This document shows positions 16,400-24,279 of a stretch of 64,000 nt of DNA, piece by piece; within the stretch, counting starts at the first letter, position 1; every line of letters begins with the position of its first letter. The position numbers were made by a program, and so were the translations under genes. The notes beneath the pieces were generated by a model. It was not told the origin of the DNA and did not search any database. It saw only the letters and a list, made by a program, of their open reading frames with translations. Origin of the DNA: Planotetraspora silvatica. GTDB lineage: Bacteria; Actinomycetota; Actinomycetes; Streptosporangiales; Streptosporangiaceae. The stretch spans positions 19,253-83,252 of the forward strand of contig NZ_BOOQ01000012.1 in the NCBI RefSeq assembly GCF_016863315.1, given 5' to 3'.

Positions 16400-17158
16400 T
16401 CAGCGCCGTCGGCGACGCAAGTCGATCAGGCATGCGTGTGCCATGGCCGCGAACTCCGGGTGTCGTGTCGCGATGACCCGCTCGAATGCGGCTTCGGCGT
16501 CCGCGACCCGGCCCGTGGCGAACCAGAGGGCACCAAGCTGGGTCAGGGCTCCCGGCGACTCGTCGGGATGACCTGAATCCACCGCGCGCTGCAACGCGCG
16601 CATCGCCTCTTCGGTATGGCCCTCTCTGGAGAGCAGGCCACCCAGATTGAAAGCCCCTTTCGGCGAGGCCTCCGGGTGTCCCGACTCCATGGCGATGGTC
16701 AGGAGGGCTCGGGCCTGCTCGGTGTCGCCTTCGTGAAACAGGATGATCCCCAGGTTCAACGCGGCCATCGCCGCCGCATCGGAATTGGGAAAATCCATGG
16801 CCATCCGGTACGCGTGCTGGGCACCGCGCGCATCACCGCGGGATTCCAACACCAAGCCCAGATCGAAGGCTGCCATCCCGGCGGCCGATGACCTGCCCTC
16901 GACCGCGATCACGCGCAGCATTTCCTCCGCCGCGGCGATGTCGCCTTTCTCGTAGGTGTTCCTCGCCACTGCGATCGCGAGGACCTCGACGTCGGAACTG
17001 CTCACCCGCTCAGCGGGGACACCCCGTTCCCGCGCCGCCGCCAGCAAGGAGTCAGAGAAAGAATCAGATGTGGCGGCCCGTCGTCGCCAACGTCCCGGCC
17101 ACCACCGCATCCCTTGTCCACCCCTTCGGCTAAGGGCCCTGTCCCATCCTTCAGTCAC
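16400..17158 (-). CDS. Tetratricopeptide-repeat protein
   Basis: A protein of up to 252 residues made almost entirely of helix-pair repeats of about 35 residues from residue 55 onward: 'AAGMAAFDLGLVLESRGDARGAQHAYRMAMD', 'AAMAALNLGIILFHEGDTEQARALLTIAMESGHPE', 'PKGAFNLGGLLSREGHTEEAMRALQRAVDSGHPDE', 'ALTQLGALWFATGRVADAEAAFERVIATRHPEFA'. These pack into a TPR superhelix for protein binding. The N-terminus is basic and Trp-rich (MRWWPGRWRRR); the true start may be that Met rather than the first. No signal peptide is evident. The partner is unknown. Confidence 0.82.
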   Translation of the reverse strand: MTEGWDRALSRRGGQGMRWWPGRWRRRAATSDSFSDSLLAAARERGVPAERVSSSDVEVLAIAVARNTYEKGDIAAAEEMLRVIAVEGRSSAAGMAAFDLGLVLESRGDARGAQHAYRMAMDFPNSDAAAMAALNLGIILFHEGDTEQARALLTIAMESGHPEASPKGAFNLGGLLSREGHTEEAMRALQRAVDSGHPDESPGALTQLGALWFATGRVADAEAAFERVIATRHPEFAAMAHACLIDLRRRRR

Positions 17159-17670
17159 TCCCTCTGCGGGTCAACACAAACCGGGAGTGGCCGAAGACCG
17201 ATGGACAAACACATGAACGGATGTCCTGGAGTCCAGGTTGCGCGCAAGCTCACCGGTCTCCTGTGGGGCGTACGTCACGAGACGACTCGGACCCGCACCG
17301 CTCGTGGGCAGAGGGGGCCCGCGGGGACGGGAGTGCGAGTCGCTGCACGGCCGCTCGCTCTATCTACCGGCGACCCGTGGGCGGGTGCCGACATGCGGGC
17401 CTTCTCATGGATGCGGAGCCTGGGGGAGCGTTCGCACTCTCTCGGCGTAGCCAGCGACCAGTACGGATACCACCTCGACCGGTGTCTGGAGTCGATGTTC
17501 CCTAGCCGTGGTCAACTCCGTCTCGGCCCAGGCTGACCCAACTATCGTCACATCGATGCATTGACCAGTTACCGGCCACAAGGACACAAGTCGGCGCGTC
17601 TCCTCCCAATGCGCAATGCGTGCAGGCATACAACCGGGCCTGTCATCGTCGATCGACTTGGGAGATCCGC
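17159..17670. other. Intergenic region with no supportable gene
   Basis: About 510 bases between the TPR gene and the beta-propeller gene. Short open frames here have no ribosome site or family resemblance. CACTCCC and GGGAGTG around 17157-17195 could form a loose hairpin upstream of the TPR gene. I see nothing else. Confidence 0.5.
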
Positions 17671-18987
17671 ATGCTTGCGCGGTGGAAGAGAAATATGGCG
17701 CAGAATCGTTGTCCAGAGCTGCCCGGCGGGCGCCATGAGCGCGGGCGGGGATTCCGAATCCGGCCAGTGGTGGCCGCGGCCGCCATCGCGATGGGGCTGG
17801 CGCCGCTGGCGGCAGTGGCCGGTCCCGCTCTGGCTGGGCCGAGGCCCGTGCCGGGAGAATTCGCCTACGTCAACAACAACGGCAACAGCACCGTGTCGCG
17901 GCTCAACACCACGACCAACACCATCGTCGCCACCATCCCCCTGCCTGCCGGGGCCAATACGATCGGGTCGGAGGTCACGCCGAACGGCGCCTTCTACTAC
18001 GTGGCCAACGCCGGCATCGACAACGTCACGAAGATCAACACCGTGACCAACAGAATCGTCGCCGTCATCCACCTCCCAGCGGGAGCCGCTCCCAACGGGG
18101 TGGGGATCACGCCCGACAGCGCCTTCATCTACTCCACCAACAAGGGCAACAACACCGTCTCGAAGATCAGCGTCGCCACCAACACCGTCGTCGCCACCAT
18201 CCCCCTCCCCCCGGGGTCCGCTTCCGAGTCAGTGGCGGTCACGCCGAACGGTGCCTTCGCCTACGTCTCCAACAGCGGCACCAGCACCGTCTCGAAGATC
18301 AGCGTCGCCACCAACACCGTCGTCGCCACCATCCCCCTCCCCGCCGGGAGCGCTCCTCGGGGGGTGAAGATCACGCCGAACGGTGCCTTCGTCTACATCG
18401 CCGACAACGGCAACGCCACCGTGTCGAAGATCAGCACCGCGACCGACACCGTCGTCGCCAACATCTCCGTCGGAACCGGTCCGACCTGGCTGGGGATCAC
18501 GCCGGACAGCGCCTTCACCTACGTCTCCAACAACGGCAGCAACACCGTCTCGAAGATCAGAGTCGCCGACGACATGGTCGTCGCCACCATCCCCGTCGGG
18601 ATCGGTCCCAGGGGAATGTGGATCAACATCGGCGGCACCCAGGTCTACGTGGCCAATCATGACAGCGACTCGGTGTCGGTGATCAATGTCGCCACCAACG
18701 CCATCGACGCGACCATCAACTTCCCCGCTGGGGCCGGTCCCGAAGGAGTGGCGTTCGGGCGCCACCCCGTTCCTGTGAAGGCGACCAAGACTCACAGCTC
18801 AACCTCCGGCGGCATCGTCAGAAGCAAGCACACGAACTTCACCGGCATCGTCGCCACCGGGGGCAGCGGGGACAAGGTCAGCAAGAAACTGGCCGGCGTC
18901 GACTCCTTCGTGCAGCAGTTGAAGCAACGCCACCTCAACAACCCTGCCCTCACCAAGCATGTGATGGGCGCCGGGCAACACGGCTGA
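17671..18987 (+). CDS. Secreted YVTN/YncE-type beta-propeller with unusual C-terminal tail
   Basis: A 438-residue exported protein. I start it at ATG 17671 because GGGAGATC precedes it; a hydrophobic signal segment (VVAAAAIAMGLAPLAAVAGP) then begins near residue 33. Residues about 60-365 are seven or so propeller blades of about 42 residues with the pattern 'AYVSNSGTSTVSKISVATNTVVATIPLPAGSAPRGVKITPNGAF'. Such propellers bind ligands or other proteins outside the cell. The last 60 residues, from SGGIVRSKHTNFTG, are not propeller and recur nearly intact in the protein at 46170. Adjacent blades are very similar at DNA level, suggesting recent duplication. Confidence 0.85.
   Translation: MLARWKRNMAQNRCPELPGGRHERGRGFRIRPVVAAAAIAMGLAPLAAVAGPALAGPRPVPGEFAYVNNNGNSTVSRLNTTTNTIVATIPLPAGANTIGSEVTPNGAFYYVANAGIDNVTKINTVTNRIVAVIHLPAGAAPNGVGITPDSAFIYSTNKGNNTVSKISVATNTVVATIPLPPGSASESVAVTPNGAFAYVSNSGTSTVSKISVATNTVVATIPLPAGSAPRGVKITPNGAFVYIADNGNATVSKISTATDTVVANISVGTGPTWLGITPDSAFTYVSNNGSNTVSKIRVADDMVVATIPVGIGPRGMWINIGGTQVYVANHDSDSVSVINVATNAIDATINFPAGAGPEGVAFGRHPVPVKATKTHSSTSGGIVRSKHTNFTGIVATGGSGDKVSKKLAGVDSFVQQLKQRHLNNPALTKHVMGAGQHG
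18805..18984 (+). other. Shared C-terminal tail module, copy 1
   Basis: Encodes the tail SGGIVRSKHTNFTGIVAT...KVSKKLAGVDSFVQQLKQRHL...ALTKH. The same module ends the unrelated protein at 46170-46808 (coding 46632-46805), with high nucleotide similarity at the start. It is rich in Lys/His/Arg and predicted mostly helical in its second half. I do not recognise it as a named domain. Confidence 0.7.
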
Positions 18988-19014
18988 CGCCGTCAGGGAC
19001 AAACCATCACCAAG

Positions 19015-19045
19015 CGCCCCCTGACCTCTTTGCGGGAAGGGGGCG
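19015..19045 (+). terminator. Terminator after the beta-propeller gene
   Basis: CGCCCCC (19015-19021) pairs with GGGGGCG (19039-19045), followed by TCCTCTTT. Confidence 0.65.
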
Positions 19046-19157
19046 TCCTCTTTCGCATCTGCTGTGTGTGGACGACCGGTAGCCGATCCCGATCGAACCC
19101 GGCTCTTCCGGTCTCGGCCGGGGACGGAGGGGATGGTCAGGTGAACGTGCGACCGTG

Positions 19158-20408
19158 TTACTTGGCCCCCGCGATGGTGCTGCGGCGTTCGATGAAGACG
19201 ACGTCGCGCCAGCGGTCGTGATGGCGGCCGATGCGCTGGCGGGTGCCGACGGTGCGGAATCCGGCCCTTTCGTGGAGGCGGAGACTCACGGCGTTCTCGG
19301 GGAAGATGCCGGATTGGATGGTCCAGATGCCTACGGTCTCGGTGGACTGAACAAGGGCCTTCAGCAGCGCGGTGGCGATTCCGCGGCCCCCGTGATCAGG
19401 GTGAACGTAGACAGAGTGCTCGACCACTCCGGCGTAGACGCATCGGTCGGATACGGCGCTTGCGGCGATCCAGCCCACTACCTGTCCAGTCGAACTGTCG
19501 GCGGCGACATGGCGGTGTTCGGGCAGCTTCGCCCGATCGAACGCCTGCCAGCTCGGCGCGGTGGTCTCGAAGCTGGCGTTGCCGCTGTCGAGTCCGGCTT
19601 GGTAGATGTCGAGCACCTGTCCGGCGTCGTCGGCGCTCATGGGACGGATGATGATCCCGGGCGGTGCCGTCGGCTTGCTAGCCCGGATGATCGCTGAGTG
19701 GAGACCGTCGGCTGCCGGCTGGGTGCGTGTGATCGTGTAGGTGGTGAACCCGGCGGCTGCCAGCAGAGCGCGGTATTCCGCTTCGGCCAGGGTGCCGACC
19801 GAGCAGCCGACGAGGTGTTCGGCTTCTGCGCGCTGTGCGGGGTCGAGTCCGTCGTCCGCGATGACGTCACTGATGCCGAGTCTGCCGCCGGGCTTGAGTA
19901 CGCGGAATGCTTCAGCCAGGACACGGGGTTTGTCGGCGGACAGGTTGATCACGCAGTTGGAGATGATCACGTCGATGCCGGCGTCGGGGAGAGGAATGTC
20001 CTCGATGTGGCCGTGCAAGAACTCGACGTTGGTGGCTCCGGCTTCGGCGGCGTTGGCTCTGGCCAGGGTGAGCATGTCCGGGGTGGCATCCAAGCCGTAC
20101 GCCTTACCGGCGGGGCCGACTCTGCGGGCCGAGAGCAGGACGTCGATGCCTCCGCCTGAGCCTAGATCGAGGACGGTTTCCCCTGGTTGGAGGTCGGCGA
20201 CGGCGACGGGGTTTCCGCATCCCAGGCTGGCGCGGACGGCTCCCTCGGGGAGCTCCCCGGTGTCGCTGTAGGCGGCGGCCCCGAATCCGCCGTCGTTGAA
20301 CTGCTGTGGTTCGCAGTCGACGATCTGGAGTTGGGCTTGGGCGGCGCGGGCGAGCCGGCCGTAGCGTTCGATGATGGTTGCTCGGACCTTGTCGGCGTCT
20401 TCGGGCAT
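19158..20408 (-). CDS. arsM: Arsenite methyltransferase fused to ArsN-type acetyltransferase
   Basis: A 416-residue fusion. Residues 1 to about 255 are an ArsM SAM-dependent As(III) methyltransferase: SAM motif 'VLDLGSGGGIDVLLSARRVG', and cysteines in SLGCGNP, SNCVINL and VGCSVGT at the places of the three conserved arsenic-binding cysteines. Residues about 258-416 are a GNAT domain of the phosphinothricin/arsinothricin acetyltransferase (ArsN1/PAT) type: 'VYVHPDHGGRGIATALLKAL', 'WTIQSGIFPENAVSLRLHERAGFRTVG'. The fusion would methylate arsenite and acetylate an organoarsenical such as arsinothricin (inference from families). It starts 11 bases after the stop of the upstream arsR gene, in the same operon. 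Confidence 0.92.
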   Translation of the reverse strand: MPEDADKVRATIIERYGRLARAAQAQLQIVDCEPQQFNDGGFGAAAYSDTGELPEGAVRASLGCGNPVAVADLQPGETVLDLGSGGGIDVLLSARRVGPAGKAYGLDATPDMLTLARANAAEAGATNVEFLHGHIEDIPLPDAGIDVIISNCVINLSADKPRVLAEAFRVLKPGGRLGISDVIADDGLDPAQRAEAEHLVGCSVGTLAEAEYRALLAAAGFTTYTITRTQPAADGLHSAIIRASKPTAPPGIIIRPMSADDAGQVLDIYQAGLDSGNASFETTAPSWQAFDRAKLPEHRHVAADSSTGQVVGWIAASAVSDRCVYAGVVEHSVYVHPDHGGRGIATALLKALVQSTETVGIWTIQSGIFPENAVSLRLHERAGFRTVGTRQRIGRHHDRWRDVVFIERRSTIAGAK

Positions 20409-20419
20409 GTGTCCTCCGG

Positions 20420-20755
20420 TCAACAGGCGCAGCCTGGCGGGGAAACGGGATGGCCCATGACCACGTCGGCGGCCGTGGGGAAGGCCCCGATGCACGCCTT
20501 GTTGATCTCATACAGGCTGGACGTGCCGCGACGCTCGACCAGGACGAATCCCACCTCGGCCAGCACCTTCAAATGCGCGGACACGGTCGACTGCCCGACG
20601 TCGACCGCCGCGACGATCTCCTTGACCGACATGGGTGTCTGGCGGCGGGCGAGCAGGGTGACGATCTGGATGCGCGTGGCGTCCGCCAATGCCTTGAACC
20701 ACGAGGCGTACGTCGCTGCGGTCGCCCGGTCAAGCGGTCCTGTTCCCTCGTTCAT
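20420..20755 (-). CDS. arsR: ArsR family arsenic-responsive repressor
   Basis: A 111-residue winged-helix repressor: 'YASWFKALADATRIQIVTLLARRQTPMSVKEIVAAVDVGQSTVSAHLKVLAEVGFVLVERRGTSSLYEIN'. Cysteines are C-terminal (KACIGAF and the last residues GCAC) rather than in the recognition helix, so a C-terminal As(III) site is likely, as in several actinobacterial ArsR proteins. It heads the operon with arsM-arsN. The start codon itself lies inside a palindromic operator (20751-20779), so it probably represses its own transcription. Confidence 0.9.
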   Translation of the reverse strand: MNEGTGPLDRATAATYASWFKALADATRIQIVTLLARRQTPMSVKEIVAAVDVGQSTVSAHLKVLAEVGFVLVERRGTSSLYEINKACIGAFPTAADVVMGHPVSPPGCAC

Positions 20756-20779
20756 CGTTCATCGACGATAAACGATGAA
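20751..20779 (-). promoter_or_regulatory. arsR: ArsR operator overlapping the arsR start codon
   Basis: TTCATCGTT (20751-20759) and AACGATGAA (20771-20779) are perfect inverted arms, and the centre is nearly symmetric too. A TATCGT (minus strand, 20770-20765) could be the -10 box, which would give an almost leaderless message. Confidence 0.7.
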
Positions 20780-20868
20780 GCCGGCCTCGGGAAGGGGGTC
20801 GACTGATTGCCTTCACCAACCTGATCCGTGGCCAGGCCGGTGGCCTTCTTCGTGGCGATGCGTCGGTG

Positions 20869-22125
20869 TCAGTGGGCGGGGACGAGTTCGGCGAGGAGTT
20901 CCGTGACGCGCTTGTCGATCTCGTCGCGGATGGGGCGGACCTGGTCGACCGGCTTGCCGGCGGGGTCGTCGAGTGCCCAGTCCAGGTATCGCTTTCCGGG
21001 GAAGATCGGGCAGGCGTCTCCGCATCCCATGGTGATGACGACGTCGGCGGCCTGGACCGCTTCGGTGGTGAGCGGCTTGGGGAACTCCTTGGTCAGGTCG
21101 AGGCCGAGTTCCTCCATGACCTGGATGACAGCGGGGTTGATGGTGTCGGCGGGGGCTGAGCCGGCGGAACGGACGCGGACCTTGCCTTGGGCGTGGTGAT
21201 CGAGCAGGGCGGCGGCCATCTGGGAGCGTCCCGCGTTGTGCACACAGACGAACAGCACCTCGGGGATATCGGACACAAGTGCTCCTTGAGCTTGGCCTGT
21301 GGCGCGTAGCCGGTCGTCGGCGAGCCGCACGGCCAGGGTGGGCAGGTGAGTGTGGATGCGGGCTGGGGCATCGGAAGGCTCGTGGGAGGAGATGGGGAGT
21401 GCAGGGTTCTGCGTGACCGGTTCACGGTCGGTGGCCCGTCGCGTCGGATGGAGGCTGGTGACGAGGACGGCACCAAGCGCAGCGCCGACGAGTTGGGCGG
21501 CGATGAATGCCGGGATGGATGCGGGGGCGATCCCGGCGAAGGTGTCGGAGAATCCGCGGGCGATCGTCACGGCGGGGTTGGCGAAGCTGGTCGAGCTGGT
21601 GAACCAGTACGCGGCCCCGATGTAGGCGCCGATGACCGGCGGGGCCAGATGCGCGCGCCCTTGTCGCGGCAAGGCGACAACGAGGGCGACGAGGCCGGCC
21701 GTCGCGACGACCTCTCCCACCCACAAACCAAGCGATGACCGGTCATGGGTTGAGACACTCACGGCGGGCAGGTCGAACATCGCATTGGCGAGCATCGTGC
21801 CGGCGATCCCGCCGATGGTCTGCGCGGGCAGGTAGGCGGCCACATCCCGTGCGGTGAGTCCGACGCGGTCTCGGCGGCCGAGCAACCAGTCCACCAGGGA
21901 CACCACCGGGTTCAGATGCGCCCCGGAGACCGGACCAACCAGCACGATGATGACCGGCAGGGCGGCGGCCGTGGCCGCGCTGTTGGCGAGCAGTTGCACA
22001 CCGACGTCAGGCGACAGGCGCGCGGCCATGATTCCGGACCCGACTACGACTGCGACCAGCAGGCCCGTGCCGAGAGACTCGGCGAAGGCGCGCCGGATGA
22101 GGCTGGGAGCCTCGCACGTGCTCAT
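20869..22125 (-). CDS. Aquaglyceroporin fused to arsenate reductase (AqpS-ArsC type)
   Basis: A 418-residue channel-enzyme fusion. Residues about 10-230 form a six-helix MIP channel with the two pore loops HLNPVVS (an NPV variant) and FANPAVT. After a linker, residues about 285-418 are a low-molecular-weight phosphatase-type arsenate reductase: catalytic CVHNAGRSQM (Cys-x5-Arg), 'VRSAGSAP', then ITMGCGDACPIFPGKRYLDWALDDPAGK, which holds the further redox cysteines. Arsenate would be reduced and the arsenite released through the attached channel; such fusions are known in some actinobacteria. Its ATG overlaps the stop of the upstream arsR gene (ATGA, 22122-22125). No ArsB or Acr3 pump gene is present in the window, so this may be the exit route. 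Confidence 0.93.
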   Translation of the reverse strand: MSTCEAPSLIRRAFAESLGTGLLVAVVVGSGIMAARLSPDVGVQLLANSAATAAALPVIIVLVGPVSGAHLNPVVSLVDWLLGRRDRVGLTARDVAAYLPAQTIGGIAGTMLANAMFDLPAVSVSTHDRSSLGLWVGEVVATAGLVALVVALPRQGRAHLAPPVIGAYIGAAYWFTSSTSFANPAVTIARGFSDTFAGIAPASIPAFIAAQLVGAALGAVLVTSLHPTRRATDREPVTQNPALPISSHEPSDAPARIHTHLPTLAVRLADDRLRATGQAQGALVSDIPEVLFVCVHNAGRSQMAAALLDHHAQGKVRVRSAGSAPADTINPAVIQVMEELGLDLTKEFPKPLTTEAVQAADVVITMGCGDACPIFPGKRYLDWALDDPAGKPVDQVRPIRDEIDKRVTELLAELVPAH

Positions 22126-22511
22126 GCCGGGGCGCCGGCCAGAGCGGACGTGGGGCTGAGCAGGGCGGACATCCGGGCCAGGACATTCGGGTTGATCCAG
22201 TAGTAGACCCAGGTGCCCCGGCGTTCGGAGTCGATCAGCCCGGCCTGCTTGAGCACCTTGAGATGGTGGCTGATCGTCGGCGCGGTCAGATCGAACGCGA
22301 CGGTCAGATCACACACGCACGCCTCGCCGCCCTCATGGCAGGCGATCAGCGACAGCAAGCGCAGCCGTACCGGGTCGGCGATCGCCTTGAACAGCGGAGC
22401 AAGCTCCGTCGCCTCGGCCTCGTTCAGCGGTTCACAGACCAAGGGCGCGCAGCACGCCTCGGCCGATACCTGAACACCCACGTCCACGATCGGCAACTCT
22501 TGCTTCGACAT
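22122..22511 (-). CDS. arsR: ArsR family repressor, second copy
   Basis: A 129-residue repressor: 'LAPLFKAIADPVRLRLLSLIACHEGGEACVCDLTVAFDLTAPTISHHLKVLKQAGLIDSERRGTWVYYWIN'. It carries ACVCDL, the CxC metal(loid) motif of classic ArsR, plus Cys pairs near the N-terminus (ACCAPLVCEP), so it should sense As(III). I start it at ATG 22511 (MSKQELPIV). It is divergent from the small protein-arsI genes and overlaps the channel fusion, so it likely controls both directions from the shared region. Confidence 0.93.
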   Translation of the reverse strand: MSKQELPIVDVGVQVSAEACCAPLVCEPLNEAEATELAPLFKAIADPVRLRLLSLIACHEGGEACVCDLTVAFDLTAPTISHHLKVLKQAGLIDSERRGTWVYYWINPNVLARMSALLSPTSALAGAPA

Positions 22512-22515
22512 GTCT

Positions 22516-22587
22516 CTAATTTGACAGATATCTATGTACGAGTGCAAGCTGAGCCCAGCATGCTACTTAGACATCTATCAAATCAGG
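22516..22587. promoter_or_regulatory. Divergent ars promoter region with duplicated operator
   Basis: On the minus strand AGATATCTGTCAAATTAG (22533-22516) and on the plus strand AGACATCTATCAAATCAG (22569-22586) are nearly the same and face outward toward their two genes. This looks like one ArsR site plus promoter duplicated in inverted orientation. Confidence 0.7.
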
Positions 22588-22595
22588 AGAGTGTG

Positions 22596-22775
22596 ATGGC
22601 CTATCGACTTTCCGCCCTGATGCGCAGGACCACCGGCAAGGCCGGTCGAGTTCGCGGTCCGGTGATCTTCAACGAGGCCACCGGAGAAGTCTGCGACGGT
22701 GCCTGCCGCAGTGACGCCCGACTCGATCGGGCCCGCACGTTCGCCATCTCGGCCACCCTCGGCTACCGCCGTTGA
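22596..22775 (+). CDS. Small conserved-looking Cys-containing protein in the ars cluster
   Basis: A 59-residue basic protein (MAYRLSALMRRTTGKAGR...) with a CDGAC motif (Cys-x3-Cys) near residues 33-37. The start is ATG 22596 after GGAGAG. It lies between the divergent ars promoter and arsI, 44 bases upstream of arsI, and is probably cotranscribed with it. I do not recognise a named family. The Cys pair could bind As(III) or a metal, which is inference only. Confidence 0.7.
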   Translation: MAYRLSALMRRTTGKAGRVRGPVIFNEATGEVCDGACRSDARLDRARTFAISATLGYRR

Positions 22776-22819
22776 CCTGGCCCACCCATCCGATCCGCCT
22801 CACCTTCAGGAGGAACGCC

Positions 22820-23278
22820 ATGTCCCGTGTTCAGCTCGCCCTCCGTGTCGCCGACCTGGAAGGCTCCGTCGCCTTCTACTCCAAGCTGTTCGGCGTCGAG
22901 CCGGCCAAGCGTCGGCCCGGCTACGCCAACTTCGCCATCACCGAGCCCCCGCTGAAGCTCGTGCTTCTGGAAGGTGAGGACGGAGAGCCGACCCGCATGG
23001 ATCACCTCGGCGTCGAAGTCGAAGACACCAGTCAGGTCACCGCCGCGACCGACCGACTCAAGGAAGCCGGCCTCGCGACGTTCGAGGAGAACGACACCAC
23101 CTGTTGTTACGCAGTCCAGGACAAGGTGTGGGTCACCGGTCCCGGCAGTGAGCCGTGGGAGGTCTACGTGGTCAAGGCCGACGCCGACAGCTTGACCAAG
23201 GAAACAGCCACCGTCTGCTGCACTCCCGCAGGCGCCACCCACGAGGCCCCGACGGCCGCCGCGTCCTCCTGCTGCTGA
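22820..23278 (+). CDS. arsI: ArsI/CadI-type C-As bond lyase (VOC fold)
   Basis: A 152-residue metalloenzyme of the vicinal-oxygen-chelate fold. The family opens demethylation of trivalent methylarsenical and cleaves aromatic organoarsenicals with Fe(II) and O2. Landmarks: 'MSRVQLALRVADLEGSVAFYSKLFGVEPAKRRPGYANF', the metal-ligand region MDHLGVEVED, and NDTTCCYAVQDKVWVTGPG with the vicinal Cys pair that binds arsenic. The C-terminus has further Cys pairs (VCCTPAG and a final SSCC). The start follows an AGGAGG site at 22809-22814. It is the last gene of the divergent ars operon and is followed by a strong terminator. Confidence 0.93.
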   Translation: MSRVQLALRVADLEGSVAFYSKLFGVEPAKRRPGYANFAITEPPLKLVLLEGEDGEPTRMDHLGVEVEDTSQVTAATDRLKEAGLATFEENDTTCCYAVQDKVWVTGPGSEPWEVYVVKADADSLTKETATVCCTPAGATHEAPTAAASSCC

Positions 23279-23289
23279 CAAGGCACCAG

Positions 23290-23324
23290 CCGGCGATCAC
23301 CTGTTCCCCGCGGGTGATCGCCGG
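23290..23324 (+). terminator. Strong terminator after arsI
   Basis: A perfect 12-bp stem, CCGGCGATCACC (23290-23301) with GGTGATCGCCGG (23313-23324), and an 11-base loop, 12 bases after the arsI stop. Confidence 0.8.
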
Positions 23325-23489
23325 ACCTCACTCCTGCCTGTCCTCGACCGCGTCTCGGGTTGGGCCGGTGTGCTGGGCCAGCGGAAAGTGAGCAAGACCA
23401 TTGACGTGGGGTCATCGTGAATACCGAATTCCGAAATCACGCCAATCGAGGATGCAACGACGCCCCGATGCAGGGAATGTCCCGTAGCG

Positions 23490-24279
23490 TCAGGTGACAA
23501 AAGCGCATTGGACCCGAGCAGCGAGAGAAAAGGTGCTGCCGCCGTTGTTGAATGCCTGCACCGACCATATATCCGCTGTCAAGTTTGATTGGTTCTCTGA
23601 GACTGAGATGCTGGTGACTGTACCGGATGTGCCGTAACCACCGCCGAGTACTCGTTTCCCTGCAGGGCAGAATGCCGTAGCAGAACAGAATCCCCCAGCA
23701 GGGCACGATGCCTGCGTCCCAGTTATGAGTTGGTAGCCCGAGACTCCTGGCGGGCCCGTGGCGCCTTGCGGACCTCGCGGACCTGTGGCGCCTGGATCGC
23801 CTTGCGGACCCTGCTCGCCGGCGGGGCCTGAATCGCCTTGCGGTCCCTGTGCACCTGTGGCACCCCGGAACGCCCTGCGGACCCCGCGCGCCTGCGGGGC
23901 CTGGAACGCCTTGCGGGCCCCGTTCGCCTCGGGGACCTTGGGGACCTTGAGACGGTTGCATCGCCTCCGGGCCCGTCGCGCCCTTCTGGAGCGGCGTCAC
24001 AACGTCAGTGAAGTCGCGCAGTAGATGCTGATCCTGGCGCTCATGCTGGCGCCCGTGTTGACGCTGTTTGTGCCTGTTGTGGTTCTTGTTCGAGTTCCTG
24101 GTCGAACCTGGCGTGGAAACGACTGAGTGATCCGGGGCGCTTTCGACGGCCGCACTGGCGGAGGTGGCAGCGATGGTGCCCCCCAGGGCGACGGCACCTG
24201 TGCTCAATACGGCACTGATCGCAAAGGCACTGAGAAGGCTGCTGGGCTTGGGCAACTGAATTTCCCCTTGAAAGGACAT
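23490..24279 (-). pseudogene. Secreted collagen-like repeat protein, broken by a frameshift
   Basis: The gene starts at ATG 24279 with a signal peptide (hydrophobic stretch about residues 14-42 ending ATSASAAVES), a basic Asn/His/Arg/Gln-rich segment, then Gly-x-x collagen repeats (GPQGPRGERGPQGVPGP). At the CCCC run 23863-23866 (GGGG in the gene) one base too many shifts the frame. Without it the Gly-x-x repeats continue for about 15 more triplets (GATGAQGPQGDSGPAGEQG) and lead into a normal secreted C-terminal domain ending NGGSTFSLAARVQCAFVT at 23490. In the shifted frame the protein ends as junk at 23437. This is a frameshift, a homopolymer slippage allele or a sequencing error. Confidence 0.8.

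Noticed and set aside
17114..17536. Open frame in the gap before the beta-propeller
   Set aside because: No ribosome site, no family pattern and composition unlike neighbours.
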